Made by a program: the position numbers and the translations under genes. Shown piece after piece: positions 1 through 8,394 of a stretch of 64,000 nt of DNA. Each line of letters begins with the position of its first letter. Position 1 is the first letter of the stretch. Below the pieces are notes generated by a model, which had not been told where the DNA came from, did not search any database, and worked only from the letters and a program-made list of their open reading frames with translations. This DNA comes from Pedobacter frigiditerrae (GTDB lineage: Bacteria; Bacteroidota; Bacteroidia; Sphingobacteriales; Sphingobacteriaceae), in the NCBI RefSeq assembly GCF_032678705.1, contig NZ_JAVTSS010000001.1, positions 1,488,001-1,552,000 of the forward strand. The letters run 5' to 3'.

Positions 1-218
1 CTATCACATTAAAACCTCAACCTTTTTATAGACAAGGTACAAATACAATTAGTTTTATTTATACCACTGCAGATTTGGGCTACTTCAATCAATTAGGAGG
101 TATTTTTGATACTACATTAGGTAAATGGGTTAAAGCAAGAACACAGAAATCTTTTACCTTAACTAAAACCTCTCCTTTAAGTGCAATTGAAAATGCTGAG
201 TCAACTGAAATAAAATAA
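1..218 (+). CDS. 3' end of an unrecognised protein (partial)
   Basis: An open frame runs in from the left edge (first full codon at 3) and stops with TAA at 216-218, giving about 71 C-terminal residues that include GKWVKARTQKSFTLTKTSP. I do not recognise the family. It is followed by a strong intrinsic terminator, so it ends a separate transcript before the phosphoesterase operon. The original start lies outside the window. Confidence 0.6.
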   Translation, partial: ITLKPQPFYRQGTNTISFIYTTADLGYFNQLGGIFDTTLGKWVKARTQKSFTLTKTSPLSAIENAESTEIK

Positions 219-243
219 TAAGTATAAATAATTTATATATAAG

Positions 244-286
244 CCCAGAACGCTCATTTTTATAATGTAATGTTCTGGGTTTTTTT
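244..286 (+). terminator. Intrinsic terminator
   Basis: The eight-base arms CCCAGAAC (244-251) and GTTCTGGG (272-279) form a hairpin followed by a run of seven T. It separates the partial gene at the left edge from the operon that starts at 360. Confidence 0.85.
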
Positions 287-359
287 AAAATCATCCCATT
301 AGGTAAGAAATTGTTTTTAACGGTTTCATTCTAAATTAAAATAGTTTCAAAAACTAAAA

Positions 360-1763
360 ATGAATAGAAGATCATTTATAAAAGAAGGCAGCTTATTAGC
401 CACTACATTATTTGTTAGTTTAAAATCTTATCCATTTTCGTTATTCGATGCAGATAATAAAATCTCTGGTAGTATAACTAGTAATGGAAAAGGAGTTGCA
501 AATGTTGTTGTTTCTGATGGTTTTAATGTTGTTAAAACTGACAAAGACGGCAATTATATCATTGAAGTTAATACGCTAGCCAAATTTGTATGGTTAAGTA
601 CACCATCTGGTTATGAGTTTAAAACAGATAGTTATTTAGCTAAGCATTATCAAAATGCAAGTGCTAACGCTAAGTTAAATTTCGAGTTAAAAGCATTAAA
701 ACAAAATGATAATAAACATAATTTTATCATTTGGGCAGACCCACAAGTAAAAAACAAAAAAGATGTTCAGAAAATGATGTCTGAGTCTGTGCCTGATACA
801 AAAAAGGTTATTAAATCTTTAGGTAACGCACTAGTTCATGGTGTTTGCGTGGGCGATATAGTTTGGGATAATCACGAATTATTTGTTGATTATAACAAAG
901 CGGTAACTGAAATGGGCATTCCATTTTTTCAGGCACTAGGTAATCATGATATGGATTATCGCATGGGTGGCGATGAAACATCTGACAAAACTTTCCAAGA
1001 GCATTACGGACCAACTTATTATTCGTTTAATAGAGGTAAAGCTCATTATGTAGTTTTAGATGATGTCAGGTACCTGGGGATTGAACGTACCTACGATGGT
1101 TTCATTTCTCAAGCTCAATTAGATTGGTTGGCTAAAGATTTACAATTTGTTCCAAAAAATGCATTAGTTATCCTTTGTGCACACATTCCAATTCATAATG
1201 CTGTTAAAAATAATGAAGATTTATATAAAGTATTAAATGGCTTTACAAATGTTCATTTTATGTCTGGCCATACACACTATAACAAAAACACTATAAAAAA
1301 TAATATATACGAGCATAATCACGGTACTGTATGCGGCGCTTGGTGGACTGGCCCTATATGTGAAGATGGTACGCCTTCAGGTTATGGTGTTTATGAAGTT
1401 AATGGAACTGACCTGAAATGGTATTATCAGCCTACTGGATTAGAAAGAACAAATCAGCTACGTATTTATGTGGATGAGTTAACAAATCAGAAAAGATTAA
1501 TTGTCAATGTTTGGAATTGGGATCCGCAATGGAAAGTAGAATATTTCCTAGATGGAAAATCGTTGGGAGAGATGGAGATACATAAAGGATTTGACCCAAT
1601 GTCGGTTACCTTATTTAAAGGCGATAAATTACCAATGGGAAGAACTTTTGCAGAACCAAAAATGACTGAACATTTATTCGTGGCACATTTTGAACCCTCT
1701 ATTAAAAAAGTAAAAGTTGTTGCAACCGATAGATTCGGTGAAAAATTTATCGCAGAAGCATAA
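360..1763 (+). CDS. Secreted calcineurin-like metallophosphoesterase
   Basis: This is a 467-residue phosphoesterase. It opens with an RR-containing hydrophobic export signal (MNRRSFIKEG and following), then a small beta-sandwich domain around residues 35-70 like the N-terminal domain of Bacteroidota metallophosphoesterases. The catalytic domain follows with the metal-binding motifs ADPQ (D127), GDIVWDN (166-171), GNHD (194-197), AHIPIH (274-279) and GHTH (303-306), and a C-terminal domain of about 120 residues. The first motif has Gln where DxH is usual, which I believe is common in this subgroup. It is the first gene of a tightly packed operon, four bases before the glycerophosphodiesterase. 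The substrate is unknown; context suggests a phosphodiester or phosphomonoester of glycerol or sugar. Confidence 0.88.
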   Translation: MNRRSFIKEGSLLATTLFVSLKSYPFSLFDADNKISGSITSNGKGVANVVVSDGFNVVKTDKDGNYIIEVNTLAKFVWLSTPSGYEFKTDSYLAKHYQNASANAKLNFELKALKQNDNKHNFIIWADPQVKNKKDVQKMMSESVPDTKKVIKSLGNALVHGVCVGDIVWDNHELFVDYNKAVTEMGIPFFQALGNHDMDYRMGGDETSDKTFQEHYGPTYYSFNRGKAHYVVLDDVRYLGIERTYDGFISQAQLDWLAKDLQFVPKNALVILCAHIPIHNAVKNNEDLYKVLNGFTNVHFMSGHTHYNKNTIKNNIYEHNHGTVCGAWWTGPICEDGTPSGYGVYEVNGTDLKWYYQPTGLERTNQLRIYVDELTNQKRLIVNVWNWDPQWKVEYFLDGKSLGEMEIHKGFDPMSVTLFKGDKLPMGRTFAEPKMTEHLFVAHFEPSIKKVKVVATDRFGEKFIAEA

Positions 1764-1767
1764 TATT

Positions 1768-2673
1768 ATGAAATTAAATATCTTATTCAGTTTTTTGACT
1801 GTAGCTTTAGTAAGTGGTTGTAGCCAATCAACCCATCAAAAAAATATGCAAAATGTGAGTTTCCCTTCTTTCAGTGCCGAAGCACATCGAGGTGGTAGAG
1901 GCTTAATGCCAGAAAATACAATCATCGCCATGCAAAATGCGATGACAATGGAGCGTATCACCACCTTAGAAATGGATACACATATTACTAAAGACAATAA
2001 AGTTGTGGTAACGCATGATGATTATTTAAGCCCAGGTTTTATGTTGACTCCTGAAGGAAAAGAAATTCCGAAAGAGGACGCTAAGAAGTATGCCATTTTT
2101 CAAATGAATTACGATTTGTTAAAAACCTTTGATATCGGCACAAAAGTAAATACAGGTTTTCCTCAACAAAAGAAGGTTAAAACCTTTATCCCTCTATTAT
2201 CAGATTTAATTGATGTTGTTCAGGCTGATATCAAGACAAAAGGGAAAAAACAACTCTTCTATAATATTGAAACTAAATGTGACGTGGCTGGAGATAATGT
2301 CGTTAATCCAACACCAGAGATTTTCGTTAAATTATTGATGGATGTAATTGAAAGTAAAAAGATTACACCTTTTGTAGTTATCCAATCTTTCGACAAAAGA
2401 ACCATTCAAATCATCAATCAAAAATATCCAGGTGTAAAAACATCCTTCCTGGTAAGTAATAAAAAAACATACGAGGAAAATATAGCTGATTTAGGTTACA
2501 AACCATTTATTTTAAGTCCTAATTACAGTATGGTAAATGCAGAATTGGTTAAAAAGGCTCACGCTGATGGAGTTAAAGTTGTGCCTTGGACTGCAAATGC
2601 AACTGAAGAAATTAATCGTTTAAAATCTTTAAAGGTTGATGGTATTATATCAGACTATCCAAATTTATTATAA
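1768..2673 (+). CDS. Glycerophosphodiester phosphodiesterase lipoprotein
   Basis: A 301-residue GDPD-family enzyme, predicted to hydrolyse glycerophosphodiesters to glycerol 3-phosphate and an alcohol outside the cytoplasm. I chose the ATG at 1768 because it gives a clean lipoprotein signal (MKLNILFSFLTVALVSGC, lipobox VSGC); a longer frame open from 1717 overlaps the previous gene. Family motifs are visible: AEAHRGG near residue 40, PENT, the metal-binding EMDTH and a conserved HDD. The fold closes with the VKVVPWTAN and DGIISDYP segments typical of GDPD. Its stop codon overlaps the next start (TAATG). Downstream lies a GlpT-like transporter, which fits glycerol 3-phosphate scavenging. Confidence 0.88.
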   Translation: MKLNILFSFLTVALVSGCSQSTHQKNMQNVSFPSFSAEAHRGGRGLMPENTIIAMQNAMTMERITTLEMDTHITKDNKVVVTHDDYLSPGFMLTPEGKEIPKEDAKKYAIFQMNYDLLKTFDIGTKVNTGFPQQKKVKTFIPLLSDLIDVVQADIKTKGKKQLFYNIETKCDVAGDNVVNPTPEIFVKLLMDVIESKKITPFVVIQSFDKRTIQIINQKYPGVKTSFLVSNKKTYEENIADLGYKPFILSPNYSMVNAELVKKAHADGVKVVPWTANATEEINRLKSLKVDGIISDYPNLL

Positions 2674-4823
2674 TGAATAAACTGTTTTCTTTATTTCTAA
2701 TATTCGCGTCTTTAAATTTATTAGCACAAGAAGTTACAACCATAAAAATATCTGGTAAAGACACAGAGTTGATATTTAAAGTTGGTAACAACAAAAGAAT
2801 TTATCAAAGTTATTTTGGTGTTAAACTGGCGGATGAAAGTTACTCAGACAAAAGATTTGAAGCATATCCCGCAGGAGGAATGGAATTTGAATTTGAGCCA
2901 GCCATACGTGCTGTTCATACAGATGGAAACCCTTCTTTAGAATTAAGGTATGTTAAACACAATGTTCAAACAAATGTTGATGGTTCTACTCAAACTGACA
3001 TATTTTTAAAAGACCAAATTTATAATACTGAAGTTGTTTTACATTACTTGGCTTATTCAGCACAAAATGTTTTTAAAAATTGGGTAAGCATTAAAAATGC
3101 AGAGAAGAAAGAAATTATTTTAACTAATTATGCTTCTTCGATGTTGCACTTTAACGCAAACAAATATTTTCTAACTCAATTTCATGGCGATTGGGCAAAG
3201 GAAATGAACATGCAGGAGCAGCAATTAACAAGTGGAATAAAAATTATCGACAGTAAGTTAGGAACGAGAGCTAATAAATATCAAGCACCTCACTTTTTCT
3301 TAACCATTGGTGATGAACCTTCAACAGAAGATACCGGAGAATTAATTGCTGGTACCTTGGCTTGGACTGGAAATTTTAAATTTTCTTTCGAACTTGATAA
3401 TAGAGATAATCTTCATATCGCAACTGGAATTAATAATTATGCTTCAGAGTATCATTTAAAACCAGCAGAAACTTTTACTACTCCAGCATTTATTTTTACT
3501 TATAGCAATAAGGGAAAAGGATTAGCAAGTAGAAATCTACATACTTGGGCTCGAAAATTTGCAGTTTTAGATGGTGAAAAAGGAAGATTCACCTTGTTAA
3601 ACAATTGGGAAGCAACAGGATTTAAATTTGACCAGCAAAAGATAGTTAACTTGTTCGATGGAGCTAAAAGCTTAGGCGTTGATTTGTTCTTATTAGATGA
3701 TGGATGGTTTGGAGAAAAATATCCTCGTGATAACGATAAAACGAGTTTAGGTGATTGGATGGTTGATAAAAAGAAATTGCCAGATGGCGTTTCTTATCTA
3801 GTAAAATCTGCAACTGAGAAGGGAATTAAATTTGGAATTTGGATTGAGCCTGAAATGGTTAGTCCGAAAAGTGAATTATATGAAAAACATCCAGATTGGG
3901 TATTAAAATTGCCAAACAGGGCAGAAAACTATCAACGTAATCAATTGGTTTTAGATTTAACGAATCCAAAAGTTCAAGATTATGTTTTTAAAATAGTAGA
4001 TGATTTATTTACAGAAAATCCAAACTTGGCTTACATTAAGTGGGATTGCAATAGAACCATCACAAATGGATATTCAAGTTATTTGGGTTATAATCAATCT
4101 CATTTATATATAGACTACACAAAAGCACTTTATTCAGTTTTAGAAAAGATTAGAAAGAAATACCCTCATGTACCAATCATGCTTTGTTCTGGTGGTGGCG
4201 GTAGAGTAGATTATGGCGCAATGAAGTATTTCACAGAGTTTTGGCCAAGTGATAATACCGATGGATTAGAAAGGGTGTTTATCCAATGGGGATTTTCTTA
4301 TTTCTTTCCTGCAAATACAATTGCTAATCATATTACTAGTTGGGGCAAGCAGTCTTTAAAATTCAGAACAGATGTAGCCATGATGGATAAATTAGGTTAT
4401 GATATTGATGTAGCTGAATTTACAAAAGACGAGTTATTGTTTAGTCAACAAGCAGTTGCTAATTACAAGCGTTTTAGCCCTACTGTTTATCAAGGTAATT
4501 TATATCGATTGGTTTCTCCTTATGAGAATAATAGAGCAGTTTTGATGTATAGCGACGAAGCGAAAAACAATGCTGTTTTATTTGCTTACAATTTGAGTTC
4601 TAGATACAGGGAGTTTTTTAATCCAGTTAAATTGCAAGGTTTAGACCCATTAAAAAAGTATAAAATTAAAGAGATAAATTTAATGCCTAATGTTAAATCT
4701 GCATTGGCAAGCAATGATAAAATTTACACAGGCGAATATTTAATGAATGTTGGTATTGATGTAAGTAAAACCAACTCAGAGCCACTTACAAGCGTGGTTT
4801 TAGAAATAACTACAACTAACTAA
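2673..4823 (+). CDS. Alpha-galactosidase, GH36 family
   Basis: A 716-residue secreted alpha-galactosidase (signal peptide ending near LLAQ). The N-terminal half is the beta-sandwich domain. The TIM barrel then carries the GH36 signatures: FLLDDGWFG (substrate binding), WIEPEMVSP, LVLDLTNP, YIKWDCNR with the nucleophile Asp458, and CSGGGGRVDYG followed by WPSDNTD (residues 525-530), which holds the acid/base Asp. Length is normal for the family. It removes terminal alpha-linked galactose. It sits between a glycerophosphodiesterase and a glycerol-phosphate-type transporter, so its substrate may be a galactosylated glycerol or glycerophosphate compound rather than a plant oligosaccharide; that part is inference. 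Confidence 0.93.
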   Translation: MNKLFSLFLIFASLNLLAQEVTTIKISGKDTELIFKVGNNKRIYQSYFGVKLADESYSDKRFEAYPAGGMEFEFEPAIRAVHTDGNPSLELRYVKHNVQTNVDGSTQTDIFLKDQIYNTEVVLHYLAYSAQNVFKNWVSIKNAEKKEIILTNYASSMLHFNANKYFLTQFHGDWAKEMNMQEQQLTSGIKIIDSKLGTRANKYQAPHFFLTIGDEPSTEDTGELIAGTLAWTGNFKFSFELDNRDNLHIATGINNYASEYHLKPAETFTTPAFIFTYSNKGKGLASRNLHTWARKFAVLDGEKGRFTLLNNWEATGFKFDQQKIVNLFDGAKSLGVDLFLLDDGWFGEKYPRDNDKTSLGDWMVDKKKLPDGVSYLVKSATEKGIKFGIWIEPEMVSPKSELYEKHPDWVLKLPNRAENYQRNQLVLDLTNPKVQDYVFKIVDDLFTENPNLAYIKWDCNRTITNGYSSYLGYNQSHLYIDYTKALYSVLEKIRKKYPHVPIMLCSGGGGRVDYGAMKYFTEFWPSDNTDGLERVFIQWGFSYFFPANTIANHITSWGKQSLKFRTDVAMMDKLGYDIDVAEFTKDELLFSQQAVANYKRFSPTVYQGNLYRLVSPYENNRAVLMYSDEAKNNAVLFAYNLSSRYREFFNPVKLQGLDPLKKYKIKEINLMPNVKSALASNDKIYTGEYLMNVGIDVSKTNSEPLTSVVLEITTTN

Positions 4824-4833
4824 ATATATATAA

Positions 4834-6189
4834 ATGGGACTTTTTCCACCACCGGCGGCGCATATACCTCGTTTGCCAGAAGATAAAATTAAATCTATCT
4901 ATAGTAAAGAACGTATCAAAGTATTTATCGGAATTTTCTTTGGCTATGCTGCTTATTATTTTGTCCGTAAGAATTTTTCTTTTGCTATTCCAGAACTGCA
5001 AAAACTAGGTTTTAGTAAAGGCGAATTAGGTATAGCTGCGTCAGCACTTTCCATAGCATACGGTTTTAGTAAATTTTTAATGGGGAATATATCCGATAGG
5101 AGTAACGCTAGGTATTTCCTTTCTATCGGTTTAATATTATCTGCCTTTACCATGATTTTTATGGGGGTTATCCCATTTGCTACTTCATCAATTGCAATTA
5201 TGTTTGTTTTGATGTTTATAAATGGTTGGTTCCAAGGAATGGGCTGGCCAGCTAGCGGTAGGGTAGTTGCACATTGGTATTCTATCAGAGAAAGAGGAAC
5301 GGCAATGTCTGTTTGGAACTTAGCGCACAACATAGGAGGTTTTTTAGTAGGACCATTAACAGTGCTAGGTTTTGAGCTTTTTGCTGATTACCATGGTATG
5401 CTATATTTTCCTGGATTAGTAGCAATTCTATTTGCAATATTAGCTTTAGTGTTAATTAGAGATACACCACAATCAGTTGGTTTACCCCCAATTGAAGAAT
5501 ACAATAATGATTATCCTAAAAGTTATAATGCTGCAACGCAAGAAAAAGAGTTTTCAGCCAAAGAAATATTCTTAGAATATGTTTTAAACAATAGACTACT
5601 TTGGTTTATAGCTATTGCAAATGCATTTATATATTTAGTTAGAAACGGTATCATTAATTGGGCACCAACATTTTTGCAAGAGGTTAAGCATTATACAAAA
5701 GGTGAAGCTGCTTGGGCTTCTGGCGGTTACGAATTAGCTGCAATACCAGGAACTTTACTTTGTGGAATAATTAGTGATAAAGTATTTAATGGAAGAAGAG
5801 CGCCAGTAACAATCATTTATATGGCAATGACACTAGTTGCTGTATTGGTTTATTGGAAAAGTCCTGATTCAAATCATTTAGTTCAAAATGCCTCACTTTG
5901 GGCGATTGGCTTTTTTATTTATGGTCCAGTAATGTTAATAGGTGTACAAGCTATTGATTTGGTGCCGAAAAAAGCAGCAGGTACAGCAGCTGGCCTAACG
6001 GGATTATTTGGTTATTTTATTGGAGATTTATTAGCAAATGCTGCCTTAGGAAGATTAGTTGATAAACAAGGTTGGGATGCGAGTTTTATGGTAATAGCCG
6101 CCTCATGTTTAGTTGCTATTTTCTTTACATCATTTACATGGAATAGGGAGAAGAAAAATTTAGCTAACCTTACTCCATTATCTCATTAA
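4834..6189 (+). CDS. glpT: Glycerol-3-phosphate transporter-like MFS protein (OPA family)
   Basis: A 451-residue, 12-helix major facilitator of the organophosphate:phosphate antiporter group. Seen motifs include YYFVRKNFSFAIPEL in helix 1, SDRSNAR in the loop between helices 2 and 3, and NGWFQGMGWPASGRVVAHW, all characteristic of GlpT/UhpT/UhpC. Glycerol 3-phosphate as substrate is the best guess, given the glycerophosphodiesterase two genes upstream, but hexose phosphate cannot be excluded from sequence alone. It begins 10 bases after the alpha-galactosidase stop and is clearly in the same operon. Confidence 0.82.
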   Translation: MGLFPPPAAHIPRLPEDKIKSIYSKERIKVFIGIFFGYAAYYFVRKNFSFAIPELQKLGFSKGELGIAASALSIAYGFSKFLMGNISDRSNARYFLSIGLILSAFTMIFMGVIPFATSSIAIMFVLMFINGWFQGMGWPASGRVVAHWYSIRERGTAMSVWNLAHNIGGFLVGPLTVLGFELFADYHGMLYFPGLVAILFAILALVLIRDTPQSVGLPPIEEYNNDYPKSYNAATQEKEFSAKEIFLEYVLNNRLLWFIAIANAFIYLVRNGIINWAPTFLQEVKHYTKGEAAWASGGYELAAIPGTLLCGIISDKVFNGRRAPVTIIYMAMTLVAVLVYWKSPDSNHLVQNASLWAIGFFIYGPVMLIGVQAIDLVPKKAAGTAAGLTGLFGYFIGDLLANAALGRLVDKQGWDASFMVIAASCLVAIFFTSFTWNREKKNLANLTPLSH

Positions 6190-6207
6190 TTAATAAATTG
6201 CATTGAT

Positions 6208-6900
6208 ATGAAAACACAGTTTAATAAAATATTAATAACACTCACCTTACTTTTAGTAGTTTCTTTTACTCAATTAAATGCGCAAACTGTAAAATGGGAT
6301 AGTACTTATCGCCCCGGTAAGTATAAGGAAATTGTAACCAAGTGGAAAACCGAAGAAACCTCAAAAAAGGATTATGTCTTTTTAGGAAATAGTATTACAG
6401 CAGGCACTGATTGGGCTAAATTGCTAAATCTTCCTCAAGCAAAAAACAGAGGTATTTCTGGCGATATTACTTACGGAGTTTTAGAACGTCTGCAAGATAT
6501 TATTGATGGAAAACCTAAAAAGATTTTTATCCTAATAGGGATAAATGATATTTCTAGGAACATTCCTGATAGTGCAATTTTAAGTAATTACAAAAAAATA
6601 GTAGATAGGATTAGAAAAGGTTCTAAGAAAACTCAAATCTATTTTAATACTTTATTACCTGTTAATGCTTCATTTGAGAAGTTTAAAAATCATTATGGTA
6701 AAGATGACCACATTCTTTATTTAAATAGTGAGATTAAGAAGTTGGCTGCAAAAAATGTAACGGTTATAGATTTGTATTCACAATTTTTAGATAAGGATAA
6801 CCATTTAAGAGCAGAGCTGACTAAAGATGGTCTTCATCTTATTCCAGAAGGATATAAGGTTTGGGCAGATTTTTTAAACTCTACGGGTTATCTCAAATAA
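6208..6900 (+). CDS. Secreted SGNH/GDSL-family hydrolase
   Basis: A 230-residue exported hydrolase (signal peptide ending LNAQ). The SGNH blocks are present: block I FLGNSITAG with the nucleophilic Ser, block II RGISGDI with Gly, block III LIGINDI with Asn, and block V DGLHLIPEGY with the Asp/His pair. Members remove acyl or acetyl groups from sugars and lipids. It is the last gene of the operon, 18 bases after the transporter, and is followed by a strong terminator. A role in deacylating the operon's galactosyl-glycerol substrate is plausible but unproven. Confidence 0.87.
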   Translation: MKTQFNKILITLTLLLVVSFTQLNAQTVKWDSTYRPGKYKEIVTKWKTEETSKKDYVFLGNSITAGTDWAKLLNLPQAKNRGISGDITYGVLERLQDIIDGKPKKIFILIGINDISRNIPDSAILSNYKKIVDRIRKGSKKTQIYFNTLLPVNASFEKFKNHYGKDDHILYLNSEIKKLAAKNVTVIDLYSQFLDKDNHLRAELTKDGLHLIPEGYKVWADFLNSTGYLK

Positions 6901-6920
6901 TATAGACGGTCATTAAAAGT

Positions 6921-6955
6921 AAAAAGGTCTCGAATTATTTTTCGAGACCTTTTTT
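6921..6955. terminator. Bidirectional intrinsic terminator
   Basis: The arms AAAAAGGTCTCGAA (6921-6934) and TTCGAGACCTTTTTT (6941-6955) form a strong hairpin with U-tracts on both strands. It lies between the convergent SGNH hydrolase gene and the Spy/CpxP-like gene and can end both transcripts. Confidence 0.9.
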
Positions 6956-6957
6956 AA

Positions 6958-7407
6958 TTAATTATTATTTGCTGGTGGAGGTGGAGGAGGAGTTCCATTT
7001 CCAGGTCTTGGGCCTCTCGGACCTTTACCACCTTTTCTGTCTTTCATCTTATCTTTCATCTCTGCACGAGAAGCTTCTAAAGTTTTTTTCTGGTCGGCAG
7101 TTAAGATAGCATCCATTTTATCTTTAGAGGCCTTCATATAAGCTTTACGCTCTTCCATCTTTCCCTTCATTGTACCTTCATCAGCCTTGCGCCATTCTTC
7201 ATTTTTCTTAATGCGATCTAATTCAATTTGTTGAACTTTTTGTTTTTGATCGGCAGTTAATGAAAGTTTTTGCTGTAATGCTGTAGCTGCTTTTTCGGCT
7301 CTTTGCTCTGGTGTCTGATTTTCTCTTCCAGTTCTTTCACGTTTTTGTGCATAACTTGCTGTAATTCCCATTACAACCAAAGCTATTGTGTAAAGTATTT
7401 TTTTCAT
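6958..7407 (-). CDS. Spy/CpxP-like periplasmic protein
   Basis: A 149-residue exported protein. The signal peptide ends near ASYAQ. The mature part is charged and helical, with two LTADQK repeats (LSLTADQKQKVQQIE and AILTADQKKTLE) spaced as in the LTxxQ repeats of Spy/CpxP periplasmic chaperones. The tail is rich in Gly, Pro and Asn (PPPPPPANNN). Such proteins respond to envelope stress. The start codon is embedded in an 11-bp inverted repeat (7399-7447), and two GTTAA repeats ten bases apart lie upstream at 7473-7487. Both are unusual and are discussed as findings. Confidence 0.75.
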   Translation of the reverse strand: MKKILYTIALVVMGITASYAQKRERTGRENQTPEQRAEKAATALQQKLSLTADQKQKVQQIELDRIKKNEEWRKADEGTMKGKMEERKAYMKASKDKMDAILTADQKKTLEASRAEMKDKMKDRKGGKGPRGPRPGNGTPPPPPPANNN

Positions 7408-7447
7408 CTGTTTAATAATTGGTTATTTAATAGCATAGATGAAAAAA
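7399..7447 (-). promoter_or_regulatory. Start-codon-masking leader hairpin
   Basis: On the minus strand the leader TTTTTTCATCT (7447-7437) is the exact complement of AGATGAAAAAA (7409-7399), which contains the ATG of the Spy/CpxP-like gene; the loop is 27 nt. In mRNA an AU-rich 11-bp stem would hold the start codon. The structure is seen directly; a regulatory role such as thermosensing is inference. Confidence 0.4.
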
Positions 7448-7472
7448 GTAGTAAAGAGTTTAATCGGTCTTT

Positions 7473-7487
7473 GTTAAAATATGTTAA
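7473..7487. promoter_or_regulatory. Candidate OmpR-type regulator site
   Basis: GTTAA at 7473-7477 and again at 7483-7487, ten bases apart (TTAAC-N5-TTAAC on the minus strand), lies about 70 bases upstream of the Spy/CpxP-like start. The same phased pentamer occurs four times upstream of the OmpR-type two-component operon at 40419-40454. Confidence 0.35.
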
Positions 7488-8260
7488 TTCTTATTTAATT
7501 GAGAAATAGATTTTTGCATTTGAGCCATCATACTTGAAAGCGTTTCAATAGTTGGTTCAGGAGTAGGGTCTGGTAAAGTTGTAGAGATATAGGCCTTCGC
7601 TCTCCAAATCTCTAAAATGTCATCAGCATCAACAGAATAAGGATCATATACCTTGTTGTCAGATATCAATTTCAATTCCTTGTTTTCTTTGAAGCGATTG
7701 CCAGCTCTTTTATATACCACGCCTTCATTTTTGCTGATGATTACATAAGTTTCGCCAGTTTTAACATCGTTCCAATTATCCATGTATTCGCCAATAATTA
7801 CACTACCTGGTTGAATAGGCAACATCGAATCTCCCATAATTTCAAATGCCCTAAATGTGCCTTGTTTTAACGCTGGCAATGGTAATTGAAATTTTGGCAA
7901 ATCCTTAACATATTGGGGGTCTGAAAAACCATTTAAATATCCAGCACTTGCTTTAACGGGAACTAGTTCTATGTTCTCATTATCATTTTGATCAACCGAA
8001 ATACTTAATACCCTTAAATTAGAACCTTGACTCTTTGGTTTTGGTTTCCAATTATCATTTATGTTTTCATTGATAAATTCATCAATGGTTAAGTCAAAAT
8101 ATTCTGCTATTTTTTTTAGTAAGTCATATTTTGGTTCTGCTCTATCTTCTTCATAGGCTCCAATCAATGAACGCTTAATTTCCATAGCATCAGCAAATTG
8201 CTGCTGTGTGTGACCTTTTTTCTTTCTTAAGTACTTAAGGTTGGATGAAATGTTTGACAT
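7484..8260 (-). CDS. XRE-HTH/S24 peptidase repressor (LexA-like)
   Basis: A 258-residue regulator with an N-terminal XRE helix-turn-helix (residues 6-65, HTQQQFADAMEIKRSLIGAYEE) and a C-terminal S24/LexA-type domain. The catalytic dyad is visible: Ser145 in IMGDSM and Lys184 in VVYKRA, 39 residues apart as in LexA-type proteins. A possible self-cleavage bond is Ala106-Gly107 (KASAGYL). The family is cleaved after RecA activation or by similar signals. It is divergent from a GIY-YIG gene, and the intergenic region holds a perfect TACTAA-N5-TTAGTA palindrome that recurs only upstream of dinB2-dnaE and the DUF763 gene in this window. I infer it is the repressor of that set. A classical phage repressor is less likely, as no phage genes are near. 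Confidence 0.88.
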   Translation of the reverse strand: MSNISSNLKYLRKKKGHTQQQFADAMEIKRSLIGAYEEDRAEPKYDLLKKIAEYFDLTIDEFINENINDNWKPKPKSQGSNLRVLSISVDQNDNENIELVPVKASAGYLNGFSDPQYVKDLPKFQLPLPALKQGTFRAFEIMGDSMLPIQPGSVIIGEYMDNWNDVKTGETYVIISKNEGVVYKRAGNRFKENKELKLISDNKVYDPYSVDADDILEIWRAKAYISTTLPDPTPEPTIETLSSMMAQMQKSISQLNKN

Positions 8261-8276
8261 AAAAATAATTTTAAAA

Positions 8277-8284
8277 TAAATTTG
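8277..8284 (+). promoter_or_regulatory. -7 promoter element for the GIY-YIG gene
   Basis: TAAATTTG matches the Bacteroidota -7 consensus TAnnTTTG. It ends five bases before the palindromic operator, so the transcription start would fall inside the operator. Confidence 0.4.
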
Positions 8285-8288
8285 TTTT

Positions 8289-8305
8289 TACTAAAATTGT
8301 TAGTA
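8289..8305. promoter_or_regulatory. Palindromic operator, site 1
   Basis: TACTAA-AATTG-TTAGTA is a perfect six-base inverted repeat with a five-base spacer. It lies between the divergent S24 repressor and GIY-YIG genes, 28 bases from the repressor start, well placed for autoregulation. An extra TTAGTA half-site is at 8323-8328. The identical half-sites and spacer length recur at 44644 and 54739. Confidence 0.65.
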
Positions 8306-8394
8306 TTATTGTGCCAATAAAGTTAGTAATATTTATTGAAAGTGCAAACATTAATCTAATTAATTTAGTTTTTAACCCATTAAGCCACGAAGTC

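Noticed and set aside
7484-8260. Prophage repressor
   Set aside because: No integrase, structural phage genes or attachment sites are near, and its operator recurs at chromosomal repair genes.
8311-8394. Longer start for the GIY-YIG protein
   Set aside because: The extra residues are not domain-like and the region lies just downstream of the operator and -7 element; the ATG at 8395 matches the domain start.
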